Assembly: GCA_029891345.1 (NCBI GenBank)
Contig: CM057002.1
Coordinates: 21,562,795-21,626,794 of the forward strand
DNA: 64,000 nucleotides
Direction of reading: 5' to 3'
Source of the DNA: Dryococelus australis
Lineage: Eukaryota; Arthropoda; Insecta; Phasmatodea; Phasmatidae
Shown here: in pieces, positions 44,350-56,879 of the stretch
Layout: each line of letters starts with the position of its first letter
How positions within the stretch are numbered: the stretch's first letter is position 1
The notes under the pieces: model-generated
What the model was told of the DNA's origin: nothing
The model's database searches: none
Seen by the model: the letters and a program-made list of their open reading frames with translations, nothing else
Made by a program: the position numbers and the translations under genes

Positions 44350-46036
44350 TGCTACGCCTTCAGAAGTGTTGTGTTGTATTCGTGTCCCGCCTAGGAGCAG
44401 GTGTAAAACAGGAACTGATGATGTGTCTGGCGCCATGTTTGGAGATCCAACAATGTTGAATGGGGTCGTACATTCGGCGGCCTACGGCGACTCTGGATAC
44501 ACAGTCAATATGAAGGAGAGCTAATTTATTTGTCAGATAAATTGTTTTGAATATAAAATATTTCCTTTTTGGCGAACCCATCGGCCACTTCGCACATCTA
44601 TATTATCGCTGAATTTACTCTGCTTGAGGGAGGTAGGCCCTGTAAATGCAAAACATGCACTGAAAGACACTTTAAAGTTGATGCTGATATGAGGGCGCAG
44701 TACCCGATTAACTCAGGAGAGTTAAAAACAATAAAACATGTCTAATTATGGTATGGCTGTTTTACTACCGCAAAGGTACAATGAAATGTTGCTGCACAAG
44801 AGAATACACACCCTTGGTTTAGTGTACCCGGCACTCTGGACATACCGGTGGTCACTACTGTGGAAAATAAGGTGTAGGCCTTAAGTTCGAATTACGTAAA
44901 AAGGTGTCTCGCACATGAAGTCCTGGTATGCTACCTCAGGATGCATGGAGCCCTCCCCTCGGCTAACTAAAAGTACTTAAACGTTCCTGAGTTACGTTAA
45001 CTATTGCGATGAAAGAAAATGCAACCTATATTGAATTGCCAAAGAGGGTAACACGGAGCTTACAGTCTGCCCTGCCGGTTGTCTCGAGTGCTGAAGTCTG
45101 ACTAACGACATGGCATCGGCTTTGCTGTATGTCCGGCGAATCCGGCGCCAAAATGAATACATGAAAACACGGAACTTAATAATTAACATTATTGATGAAA
45201 CTGACATCGTACATAATTATGATTACTGAACTAAAACATATTACTCATGAATGCCGAAGCCCCAGATATGGCTAAGAATGTGATGTCACGAGTTTTTCAC
45301 CACACTTGAAGGGTGATATTAAATTAAATGAAGCCTAAGGTGGCTGATTCTCGATGAATGATTGGAATTTCACTCTTATGATTAACGTATTAATAATGGC
45401 GTGTGTCGTAATGGTGATAATTACAGGAATGTGTATGGATATGAAGACACACAGATTTCATCATTAGGGCGGAGCTATGCCCTGTCTTCTGTGATATGTT
45501 ATAAACTCTCTATGCTGGAGCGGGAAGTTTCCCTAGTTATTTGTGGTGCAATCACTGCTAAAAATTACTGAAAAGGCTCTAATTAATTACTGCAGCTAGG
45601 GAGCAGCTCACCACTTTGCTCTTGCTCCTGGAATGTGATTCCCCGTCTTTTAATGCCACTTGGAGCCACATCGCACTCCGAATCCGGCCACGGGGCCCAT
45701 CGACATCGTGCACATCGAAAAGCTGTGGGAATAAACGGCGCTGCTTATCCCAGTTTTTCATCCAATAGCTGTTGCATCCAATGGTCGTGACTTCCCAGGA
45801 CACACTCATTTCGGCCACATATCCATTCATCACGAGAGTTACCTGTTGTGATGAATGTCAAATATTATGATTTGTGGCCGTGAGTCGCAGGGCAGCAAGA
45901 ACATTGTAAACACTGTTCTTGTCTACCTGCAGTGATAGGGACCCTGACCTAATGTCGATTGGTCGAGTGTTGCTGAGTGGTTGATGCATCTGCGATGGAA
46001 CAAATGGCCGCAAGGAATATGTGGACATCAGGAACA
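44350..46036 (-). mobile_element. Gypsy LTR (solo) inserted into pol
   Basis: About 1.69 kb lies between two halves of one reading context. Host pol stops at VILPPDMQDLLHN...VENEVLD near 46040 and resumes with SDLCQEWATADTDW near 44340. The same linker is continuous in the related copy at 38.9 kb. The insert matches the LTRs at 56880-58205 (inverted) and 39541-40260 (partial). Near the 46036 end it starts TGTTCCTGATG on the minus strand, like TGTTAATGACG in the copy at 58740. The boundary at 44350 is approximate and no target duplication was found. Confidence 0.75.
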
Positions 46037-47180
46037 CGTCAAGTACCTCATTTTCTACAATGGTCACTTTGTTGAGATGTGCTTCGTTGTGTAACAGATC
46101 TTGCATGTCAGGCGGCAAAATGACCTCACGTTCAGCATCATCGTGTATGATCACCTCCTAATTTGGAGCCTGGGACAATGTATCGGCGAGTTCATTCTCC
46201 CGCCTGGGGATGTGCTCTATGATAAAATCGTAGGCTTGCAAGAGCAATGCCCACCGGGTGTGTTTACTGCGAACCTCACGCATCGTGTGTAGCCACACTA
46301 AGCACCTGTTGTCTATGAGCAAAATAAACCTACAATACTCCAAATAAGGGCGATATTATGTGACCACCCAGATAATAGCCAAACATTCGCACTTGTTGAC
46401 GTCTTAACATATTTCGGTTTATCCTAGCTTTGCACTTGCGAAGTCTATTACTTGCTTTTCGCCATTCTCATTGTACTGGCAAATTACTCCATCCAGTTCT
46501 TCTTGACTTGCATCTGTTTGCAAGTGTAAGTGGCGTGTTGGGTCATACCTTGCTAATGCGGGGTATTCTCTGAATTTGGCCTTAATTTCTTGGAACCACT
46601 TTTGCTGCTTGCTACCCCACATGTATCTCTTATGTGGCGATAGTAAGTCTGTGAGTAGCACAGTTATTATTGCCAGAACGCACTTCAGCCCGAAGGGAAT
46701 TTCGCAGAACTGGTATCGGGTGCCGTCCGGTGCAGTAAAAGTGATTTTCTCCCTGTTTTCCTGGCGTACAGGGATCTGCCAGAATCTGCTGTGCAGGTCT
46801 AACAACATTACCTTTGCTCTGCCCAACGAACTGAGTGCATTCTTTATGCTAATGTAGGGTGTGAGCACTTTACATGATGCAGAAACACCACGTCCCATCC
46901 TTTTTCGGTGCGAGCATAATGGCTGAATTGAATCGACTCCTAGTTGGTTCAATTACTCCATAAGCCAGCATCTCTGCAATCTGTTCACGAATAATTTAGG
47001 CCTGGTGCGGAAGGCAACTACGGATACTAGAGTAAATCGGCCTTTCTTGCATAAGCGGAATTTCATGCCCGGCAGCAGTAGTTCGGCACAGCGCATCGTG
47101 TTTTGCGAATTTCCTTTTTCGCTCATCTAGCACATGCTGAAACGTGACTTGGTGCTCTACTGGAATACCGGGTTCAAATT
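46037..47180 (-). pseudogene. Ty3/gypsy reverse transcriptase-RNase H, catalytic segment deleted
   Basis: Minus strand from 47180 down: RT start (IIREQIAEMLAYGVIEPT, APKKDGTW) and the block around LLDLHSRFWQIPV and EKITFTAPDGTRYQF with IPFGLK. The sequence then jumps directly to LLTDLLSPHKRYMWG, the tether before RNase H. The YxDD-bearing palm segment is therefore absent. RNase H follows (LHLQTDASQEELDGVI, then LVWLHTMREV, IEHIPRRENELADTLS). Stops and frameshifts are present. It cannot encode an active polymerase. Confidence 0.85.
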
Positions 47181-47690
47181 CCATCAGCATTACTCTCGGC
47201 GTATTTTCTCTTGTCCTACTATCTATGTTATACACTGTTCTCTGCTCCTTTGCTCCTAAATGTATCCTTCGCTCTGCTTTCTCTGCTACAGTATTCTGCT
47301 GCGTTAGCCAGGGCAGTCCGAGCATCGCATTCTCCATTATTTCTGCTGTTATAATTGTGGTAGTTATCATCTCCAGATCAAATACTCTAACAGTCACTGT
47401 CCCTTGCCCTATTGCAGAATAACTCTGTTGACCGGTGACTAACCTAATCACATGGCTGATTGGTGTTATGTTCCATTTATTCACAAACATTTGTTGGCAA
47501 AGGATATGCGAAGTCACTGTGTCGTTTAAGGTGTGACATGGGGAGCTGTTGATGAACACGAGGATTCGTATAAACTTCGCACCACTGAAACTAACCTGGT
47601 TTGTCAGCGACTGCTGTGGTGTCAACTCCGTGCTGCTCGGCATTATAGGAGTGGAAGAAGCATCAGACCACTTCACCCCTACTGCTCGTT
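46996..47690 (-). pseudogene. Gypsy retropepsin-like protease, active site lost
   Basis: The minus-strand frame of 226 codons starts near 47676. The strand-loop expected to carry the catalytic D(T/S)G triad reads LVFINSSPCHTL, with Asn in place of Asp. The flap-side end is clear (MLGLPWLTQQNTV, equivalent to ILGxDWLxxxN). The frame then runs into the N-terminal RT linker (HEIPLMQERPIYSSIRS). The order gag-protease-RT-RNase H on one strand is that of Ty3/gypsy. Confidence 0.75.
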
Positions 47691-48830
47691 TCCCTGCTGA
47701 TGTTCATTTGAGGTGTGCTATTTGTAAAGATGGGGGTGTTCTGGCACTTACTATACCAGTGGTACATTTCTTCTTTGCAGTACAGACATGGCATTCTCTG
47801 TTGCTTCTATTTATCTCATTTCACAAAATTCATACTACCTCGCCTTGCACTTGCACTTCTGGTGTTGTCATTTCTGCGCGCACTGTGATCCTTATTTCTT
47901 GCAACTGTGAATTTGGTAGGTATAGGTCTTAATTGTTTTGTTTTGTACCGGTTCGCCGAATCGTCCAGTTCCTCTTCTGCGGCATCTTCTCTGCATTCGT
48001 GGAGCAATTGTGCACTCGTGGCCTCGCATCGTGGATGACAGGGGCATACGTTCGAGGATAACATCAGCTCATATGAACACCTCTATCCCGCTATTTAGTA
48101 ACGACACTAATGAGGTGCGATATTCTGGATCGACAGTCTCTGCTATTACATCCAGCACTTCTCTCTCTGGAAGTTCGTTGGCTGCCTGTCCGGTGGTGAA
48201 GTCTTAACTGGTATCACATGAACGCTGTGGGCATGTGACATGACGTTGTTCATTTTCTGTTCGACTGTATAGCCCAACAAATGAAATGTGCCCCCTGTGC
48301 TGTCACTTGCTCCATTATTGATTGACACTGCTGGTGTATCTCCAAGCCACATATGTTGCATTGACATTTCATGTCTCGTGTGTCCCTTCGCATCCCGTGC
48401 GGTCACGTGTGTTAATATTGCGCAGTTCTCCGAAGAACTGCTTCCAGTTGTACTCTGCAATGCCTGCATTCGAAGCGCAGTTCATTTATGGTTTCAATTT
48501 CCGTCGGATTTATACTCTCGCGACGACACCTCGCGTTGCAGTTCGCGCAGCTCAGGATCAGTGTGCCCTGGTATGCGCACAATAAATCGTTGCACCAAGT
48601 TGGTTGTTGTAAGTTCTGAGAATTTTGGAAAAATTTGCATTCGAAACTGTTTGTGTATCTGCGTCACACTCGCGGTTCTTCGCTGTGAGGTTGCTCGCAG
48701 TGTGGTTGGGTGTTTGGCTGGTCTGGCGCTTGCAACAGTGCGGACAGTGTGCAACAGTGTGGACAGATCAGCACCGGGGTGTTGTCTTCTGTCCGGCCAG
48801 ACATGTTTGTTTACTGACAAGCCCACATGC
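47691..48830 (-). pseudogene. Gypsy gag-like region with zinc knuckle
   Basis: Minus strand upstream of the protease. Near 47795-47740 the frame reads CLYCKEEMYHWYSKC, a CCHC zinc knuckle with spacing C-x2-C-x5-H-x4-C rather than the usual x4. Upstream frames at 48469-48146 and 48826-48494 are hydrophilic and could be gag, but I recognise no capsid motif. An Arg/Ser-rich stretch (47816-48064) precedes the knuckle, as is common in nucleocapsid regions. Multiple stops separate the frames. Confidence 0.55.
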
Positions 48831-49787
48831 GCAGCATGGCTGATGCAGGTCGCGGAAGTTCTGCAGTGTGTGGCGCTGTTATGATTTGATGTGGCTGTCC
48901 CCGCTCGGTGCGGTGCAGGGGGTCTACGGACAGCACGCTCTCAGCTGTTGCCTGGCATGGCACATGGAGAGCGAGGGAGATGCGGGACACTTTTGTTTAT
49001 CCTTCTCATTTAAGTTTCTCCTCCTTCTCGCAGTGCGGCAGGTGGATGGGAGGTTGGCGCGCTTGACTTACCCCGGTCCTTTGTCCTTCAATGTTGATGG
49101 GGTGGCGGCTGACATCACTGTGTCCCAAAATGACAGCTTCTCTGCACGTTCTCCCTTGCACTCTATGATGGTGGCTGCCCTTGTTTTTCCTATGCTTTTC
49201 ACACTGTATCACGTGCTGATTTCCTGGTGTATTACAGGCATCTGGATGTCATCCCAAGGCTTTTGTTGTCCAGTTGTGGTACCTCTGTTAATCCCTCATT
49301 GCGGGTAGTTGTTGAAAATGGTTCGAAAAATTTTCACAAGTATTAAAAATTTTCAGAAATTTTTGGAAATTTTTGCGGGAGTTTTTCCGTGGTGAAACTG
49401 TAACTAGGATGATTTAGTGGAAGGATAAACCACAAAGTTGAGCGACATTTTATGGCAATCAAATTGTCAGAAAGGCGGTATGAATCTGCCACATGTCCGG
49501 GCAGCCATTTGACGTAGTCGCGAGGAGTGAAATTGAGTGACTGAGGTTTTCAGGAGCTGCAAATAAATTGTCAGGAGAAATTTGGTTAGGAATGAAACAG
49601 TACCTTGGGGGCCAGGTATTGTCCAGCGACAATACTATGATGTTGGAGAGCTGGCGCTGTAATCTCTGGGCCATGTGCCGACGACCAAAGGCAATAATCA
49701 TTCCGGCGTGTTGCTCCTCATTTATAGTCCAATTAAAAAATATGTCTGTGCAGTGGATTTTTAAGGCGGCCCACAAACCTTTAATAA
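48831..49787 (-). other. Leader region between gag-like sequence and 5' LTR
   Basis: This would be the untranslated leader of the minus-strand element. I looked for a TGG-type primer binding site next to the LTR edge and did not find one, so the LTR edge or the element structure here is uncertain. Confidence 0.4.
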
Positions 49788-50870
49788 CTGGTAAACGATG
49801 AACATAAAACACTAGATGCATGACAAAGACACTTGAATAAACACTTGCTGGAGAGTTCATTTTGCCAGGAAGGTGGGGGCCCATGCTCCGAAATTCCCGA
49901 AGACGACCCAAATGGAAGATGTACACACATTAACGTAAATTCAATAGGCTTACTGTAGTTATTCTGCGAAAACAAATTATGTGATACAGTCGGACTTAAC
50001 CTAACGACAGGGTGACGCTGTACAAAAGGTGCAAAGCCAATAAATACTTTAATGGAAATTATGTCTTCCCTGGCGATGTTAACCGAAGGAAGGGCGAGAG
50101 ATCAAGAGTCCCGGGCGGCAGATGAAAAGCAGTTTCGATTAATTAAAAGTAATTGCAGTTAAATGAATAGACAAAAAGTTGCTGGCTGCCCGGGTGTGTG
50201 GGAAACGCGATGACATCGGACCACGCATCCACCCTTTCGAGACACAAAACAATGACTGACTTTGGAATGCGGCATGTTGGCCAGCGATGGCGGGAAGTCG
50301 CTCCACGTGCACTACATTCTTACACTTGCAAAACTTAAACATAACACTGGCACTCACCTTGCATTATTGTTATGTACAGAAATAAAAAAGTGAAGCATAA
50401 CATCTTTAATATCTAAAATAGAACACTGGTAAATGCCACACGTATGAAACAAGTAGGAAAGAATAACAATAACAATTAAATACTGAAATGTTTCTGTAAT
50501 GCCCCCTGGGTTGTAAGATGGGTTTCCTTTAGTGTTTTGTACACCCGCATGTCCTGGCGTGACATTTCCCTTGCAAATTGGTGTATTTTATACAGTAGCA
50601 AACAAGTTCCATTTTCAGTATTAGTGTGCTTGAAGCACACATGGCCGTGTGGCCACCCTACACTTTGCTACACAGCACTACTCTTGCAATTCACATGCAT
50701 CGCTACGGTTAGACAGATCACACTGATTGGGTGTGTTCGACTACAGTTCGAACACGCTACATGAACTACACTGGGGTTCATTAATGCCTGGTAGAGTCCA
50801 GTATGGGCTGCATCGAACTAACTTTATGGCCTGGCAAACAGTCTGGAGATCGCTTTTGGTGCCAAAGATT
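49788..50870 (-). mobile_element. 5' LTR of minus-strand gypsy element
   Basis: Direct-repeat partner of 40268-42400, without the nested insert. Shared landmarks are AAGACACTTGAATAAA, CCCGAAGACGACCC, CTGGCGATGTTAACCGAAGG, CAATGACTGACTT, CTCACCTTGCATTATTG, CCGCATGTCCTGGCGTGACA, TTGAAGCACACATGG and TTGGGTGTGTTCGACT. Together the pair delimits an element of roughly 10.6 kb including nested insertions. Confidence 0.75.
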
Positions 50871-53800
50871 AGTCACATTATGAAGGAATGATATAATGTG
50901 TGCACGTGGAATCTGTCATATTATATGCATGTGTATGTTTACTATGTCCAGTGTATAAACATTGTATACGGTACTGTAATTTGACTTGTCCAATATCTTT
51001 GTACAGCTGTGTATTGAAAAATGTCTTCCGAATGCAATAAAACAAACAAATTCAGTTGTTATTCAAGTTCTACATTAAATTTAGTTTTTATATATGAAAA
51101 GAGGACAACGGGAAGTCAAATGTAATATTTAACGTGAATAGGAGCTTTGTGTAAAGATACATGGTAAGTAGGTAAATAAGGCATGAGTTAGTGCAGACTT
51201 GAATTCACTGAAAGTGGAAGCTAATTTGTACTGAACATATGTGCATACTTCCATGCATAAATTAATTTATCCAAACAAGTAAACAAACAAGTGAAAACAG
51301 TACATTAGTGTGCCATAATGTGTAACAATACATATTTTGTATACTGATATGAAAGATTATATAACATACTGTGGGTGGGGTAAAACACCCAGGATAAAGT
51401 TAGGTGAAAAGTCTGAAAGTTCCATAAAATTCTGGGTATAGGTATCAGTGCTAGAGAGAGCACGAGAATTAATCTGAGGTCGTGATGGCCGACGGTCCAT
51501 GTGGATTTGCTGGTAGTTCCCTACTGATGGATATAGAGCTAAATCCAGTATTGCCTTGTCTAGTGGGAGTTGCCGGCCTCCCCCATACACCATTACACTC
51601 AAATAAAGTGGGCTGTTGTGGCCTCCCAACGCCATTAGTAAACAGACACTTTTAGGTTATACTCAACTTACGTGGTCGGGAAGCGGTTGAATCAAATGAA
51701 ACATGCAGTGTTATCCTTCATGTGGTTTTACTCAATATGACTTCTCATGATGAGCAGTTACATTGGTTATTCGCCATTAGAGCAAGGCGAGCTATGATAC
51801 TGATAAAAGGCAGGTTGTCTACATGGTTCTCGATGCGGTAAATGCTATCCCAGCTGTATAAAATTCAGCTGGGGTGGAAGCGGCGTTGGCTCCTGGCGAG
51901 CAAAAGACAAGGGGTTCTAGTAAGCTACATTATACAACAGAAATTACTGTGATTGGTATAAAAGCATGAAATGCCAGGAGCCCCACAACACGGTGGCCAC
52001 CTCACGTCCAGCCGGGATCAAGACTAACATGGCGTGGGTGCGAGGCCCTCTCATTGGTGGCGAACTGCCACCAACATCTCACATGACTTCATGTAGAATT
52101 AAAACTAAATGATAAATGAGTGAAAACAACTAGCTGTTTGGCTGATGCAATGAGAACACTAGAAAAACCTTATATAATACATAGCAATTTACTTTAAAAA
52201 TAATTAAGAAAATAAATCTCCATTCAACCAATACACACACAAGGCCCTCTAGCCTCATTTTCAGAGGTCTGTTTAGAAACAGTTTCTGGGTGCCGTAACT
52301 CTCCCCTCTCTCAGCAAGTATTTTTAGAGTAAATCAAATTAATACATACATATCGACATGAAACACAGCCCTGAAAAAATACATAAAAAGTTTAATTACA
52401 CTTTGCAAATTAATGGTCAGGTGATCGACGCACCACGTGCAATGGTTGGCTCTGCTAGCCGCGCATTCAAGTATTGCTAGTAACGACCAGTATGGCGCTA
52501 CTGTCTTTTAGGTTAGGCTTGGTTATGTCTGTTCCTGTGACATTCACTCACGTAATTAATATGTTGGAAATTCACAAATAATACTCTTGTTTGAAATATC
52601 AAGTCTGTTTACCATTTACATGTGTCATTATTAAATGTGTTTTATAGGTGGCGCTCTCTGTGCACCGACCGTTATGACATGGGATCTATGTCACCCTCAA
52701 GACAAAGCACACAAGTACACTTAACACAAAACCCTTTAAAATATAAATATATAAATAGTGACTGTTTGTCTCGTACTTACGTGTGTGTTACACCGGAGAC
52801 ATGGGGAACAATATCTCTCATAATAATAATAAAAATACACGACATGTACACTGGATGAAATGTAAACAAACAACCAAAACAAACGCACGTGCGCAGAGTC
52901 GTACGGGAGACATCATGAAACCCTTTCCACTTTAATAAAATTCCATACACATTAAAATACCTTTCAAAACACATAGCACTGTAAACACGAACCCTGCAAA
53001 TAATAAACAAAGCACAAAACACTGCACTACTGCGCATTGAACCGCACTCGTGAACACATTTGGGACAGTGGCTTCGGCTAGAGCCCCCACGTGGTACAGA
53101 GTTGTCGTAACGATTCCTCGTTGGCGTCGTGGTGAACGTGCTTAAAGGCTCTGGGACGCAGTCCACGTCAATACATGATACAAATAGATCTTTCTCATAA
53201 TAAAAAAAAATTATTTTATTAGAATTGTTTAACCATAATCAGCAGAATAAATTTTCAAATTTTTGATGAATGTTTTGTTTGTCTTAGCTTACTAGGTACT
53301 TACTAGGTAGGTTAATGTAATATCTAATCAAGAAACGATACCACAAGGAAAAACCTTCGGCCTTTTGTTACTGAGTTTTATTATGAAAAGTTGGCTGGAG
53401 TGTGGCACAAGTTGTTCATGCGACTGTGTAAGAAGAGAATCGTGGAGTTATATGCCTTAATACATTACAGTAACATAAAAATATTTTTCGGAAAGAAATT
53501 ATTTTAAAATACGAAATTAACTTTCTGTCTTAATTTGTGAACCATATAAACAGCAGAGCAGGTTGGTTATTATGACTGCATATATTATTGAAATACAGTT
53601 GTTTGTAATGAAATTGTGAGAAATAAAAATTAATTTTTTTCCTTGGGAAAATGTAGTTGGAAAATTTAAAAGGTAGCGGTAAACAGTAAATATAAATTTC
53701 AGTATGTATGGAATTTAATTTTTCTCAAAAATAATTTTGTGAAAAATGATACCATTGTGATGTATAAATAATAACAAGTAATTACAAAAACATCAACTGA

Positions 53801-55639
53801 GATGACAAAATGCATATTGATATATTCAATCTTTAAAAAAAAAAACATGCCCTAGTCAAAGCAGGTCGTTATAAAAATTATAACAAATAGTGGAGACAAT
53901 TCTGTATTTCTAAACCTAGCAGGGGGGCGAGAGGCCAAGCGAACATTGTTTATTAAGGTCACAATATGACGGCGTTTATTTTTTTCACATTCAGCTGATA
54001 CTTGGTTGATAAACGTGAATTATCTATTGAATAGCTTTTAGCAGGTTCGATGACTTTAATATCACCACTGTAACCTAATTCGGTAACTTGCCCCAAAATA
54101 TATCGGCAATATATTCCTTATGGAAATTTACGTGTATATGCAATAAGACTTGGCTACGACCAAATACCTACTGCTGGAGATATTCACTCTTGAAAACGAA
54201 TTAATAAAAATTTAATCTTGTATTTCCTAAATTTAAAAATTCATGACATTTTTTGTAACGAGATAAGCAAAATACATAATTAAGAGAGGTGGCCACATCA
54301 TTGCATACAACTTGTTCCCTTCAGGTTTAGAGCATTTTGGTGGTTTTGTTGAATGATACGGACAAATTAACAAAAGTGACAGTTTTGTTGCAACTGTATT
54401 TTCCCATTAAAATGTCCAAGATTCCAGTAGCAGCAATGGAACACATAGCACATACACAATATGCCCTACTATATGTACATGGAGGTGAATGTTGTAAGCT
54501 ACTAACCAAGATGTATAAAGGTAGAGGGCTTAGGTAGCAATGTTCAATAAGACAACACTTTTTTTGTATTAATCTATAGAGACTGTTTTGTATTAGCTGT
54601 TATGTCAAACCTGGAGGCAAGAATTTTATACATGAGAGAATAATCACCGCTTGGTATTTTTGTGGAAAAAGGGGGGATGGGGAGATAAGGTATTTATAGT
54701 GTCTTACATGGGTGATAAATTCTTGTTGTCTCAGATTTTTGCAAAACGACAATTCACGATTTCCAAAAATATTTTACATAATTTCGAACCTACCACAACT
54801 TAAAAACATAATTGGAAATTAATTATCTTTCAATAAACCAAATTTGTGGCAGAAGCCTATATTGGCCATATTTCCACAAAATATTTTAGTTTCCACAAAT
54901 ACTCAAATCCAGTCAGATTTGCGTAGAAATTTATAGCAGTAATCTTCTATGTTAACAGTAAGCAAACAGTGCAAGAAGCCATGTCATTAAGATTTACCAG
55001 TGTTAAATGTTTGCACATTCTTAGCAATGATGTCTGTATTTATCTGATGGTCTATTTCCAGCATCTACGAAAAGCAATTTTGGTCTCCTGTACTGTACAA
55101 CATGAATGTCACTTTGTCTTCGCAGACTGCTTATTGTAATTGTGTATTGCATTATTTCTATAACTTTTCTGGAAAAATTTGCAGCATTTTTCAGTAATAA
55201 AATTTTCAAACTTTTTTAAAATAAACAATAAACTTCTTCAGTGTTTCCTTTTGGACAGTAGCAAACTTAATGTGCAGCGGTCAATTAAATCAATTTTTAA
55301 AACTTTTCTGAGCATTTTTCAAAATAAAAAGAAATTTTAAGGCTTTTTCACTGACTTTCAAAGGCCAACAAAATTTTTACAGCCATTCATCAAGAGCATT
55401 TTTGCAAAGCGTTTCAAAGCTGTTGTGCAGCAATCATAAGTCAGGAGCCCCGCAACTAATTTTCAAAAACCTTTTCAAGATCATTTTTCCGTTTTTACAA
55501 GCAATCAGTATACTGGGAAAACATACTCGTCACCAGGCAGCTTGAACACGTGTTCGCAGCGGGATGGAAAGGCGCCTGAATAATGGTCATTTTCTCTCCC
55601 GCATAGTGCGACAGAGGGCCAGCCGCGTACCAACACAAT
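50871..55639. other. No gene recognised
   Basis: AT-rich DNA. A minus-strand frame at 52777-53166 and its neighbourhood are GC-richer and might be a promoter or first-exon region (on the minus strand it runs into a TTATTTGCAG site near 52990), but the product matches no family I know. Several TTTTCAA/AAAATTTT-rich stretches occur at 55200-55500. Confidence 0.35.
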
Positions 55640-56866
55640 GTTTGACCTTGAAGCCCGTGCCAAGAGCAAGACCTGGAAAATGCACGTGTTCACCATAAGA
55701 GATACATAGGACAATGGGTACCAGCAACAACACACCCACCAAAGAAGCTCACACGCGGACAACATTTTTACGTCTGTGAGCACAGACTGAGCAGCACAAA
55801 GAGCATCTTTTGTGCAGGGTTTGCCCCTAAGTGGAGCGAACCACATGTTGTTGTAAAAGCGCTGGGGTATACAACTTACCTCATCAAGGTCTGCAGCAGG
55901 CGCAAGGTGGTCGTACACCGCGACGACCTTTGCCTAGCCATGCATGGACCCAGCGGACATGTTCCTGAGAAAGAGGAAGGGCCCAATGGCGAAGAGCATG
56001 TAGCAGAAACGCCCAATGGCGAAGCAGAGGCAAGCTCAAGCACAAATGGGAGTGCTATTCGGCATCTTTTCCCCACTGCCACACCCGGTAGTCATACACC
56101 CATAAGGTTGGCAGGAGATGAAGAGGAGCAAGAGGAGGAGGTCACACTGTCTCAAACATATCATGACATTAACACCACATGTGCTGAAAACCGAAGTGAG
56201 CCAGACCAGAGTGTCACGACACACAGTGTAGAGACACTTCCTTCGAAAGACGTCGCACAAAGCGAGTCTGTGGGGGCAACTGCAGACCCGATCAGCCCTC
56301 AGGGAAGCTGCCCACAAGTCTTCGCTACGACGCCATCGAAGATTATGATATTGGCTGACCTTGCATCAGGGGGACCACATCAGGGGCGCAGGGGAATGTT
56401 TATCAGAAGGAGCATCAAGTCCAGCAAGGGACAGCATACCTTTCCCCTCGCCAGAAGAAGGAGCATCGAGGGGCCCGAAGAGCAGGAACAGCATCAGCAG
56501 CAGTGATGAGGAGTCGACGGTAGAGTGGGTCTCAACCCCTCTCCACAGCTCCAAGCGTTACCATCTGCATCGGCCAGTGTGCACCACTTGCGATAGGAAA
56601 CAACCCCCTTCGGCGAGAATGGGCAGCGGTATTTCACCATCAGCAGGGTCATCACCCTGGAGCATCGGCAGGCAGCAAAGCACAGCATCATCGCGGGCTT
56701 TACAACCTGAGGCCCCGCAACCAGCTGCGATCGCCAACATCCTGTTGTACCTAGAGGCATGGCAGTCCCTTGGGGGTCTGCGAGGACCAAACATTCACCA
56801 GATAGAGGGGCGTTTGACGTGTTCCGGATTTCCACGTGCCCCTTGTGGCCCTCTTCTTCCAACGTA
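55640..56866 (+). pseudogene. Ty3/gypsy integrase C-terminus and pol tail, plus strand
   Basis: Plus strand: KKLTRGQHFYVCEHRLS, then FCAGFAPKWSEPHVV, GYTTYLIKVCSRRKVVVHRD, the gypsy integrase C-terminal domain. A long acidic, Ser/Pro-rich tail with no fold follows in the frame at 55907-56506 and overlapping frames to 56867. The domain closely resembles the minus-strand copy at 43400-43600, so both derive from one lineage. Upstream pol is absent. The tail frame of about 200 codons is open but its 5' context is broken. Confidence 0.75.
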
Positions 56867-56879
56867 GACATATTAACAA

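Noticed and set aside
44370..46041. A target site duplication around the LTR in pol
   Set aside because: Candidate 4-6 bp words at the two edges (TGTGT and CGTCA) do not match, so none is claimed.
52777..53166. Minus-strand frame of 129 codons as a gene
   Set aside because: The local GC is raised, but the product lacks recognisable motifs and no partner exon or stop context supports it.
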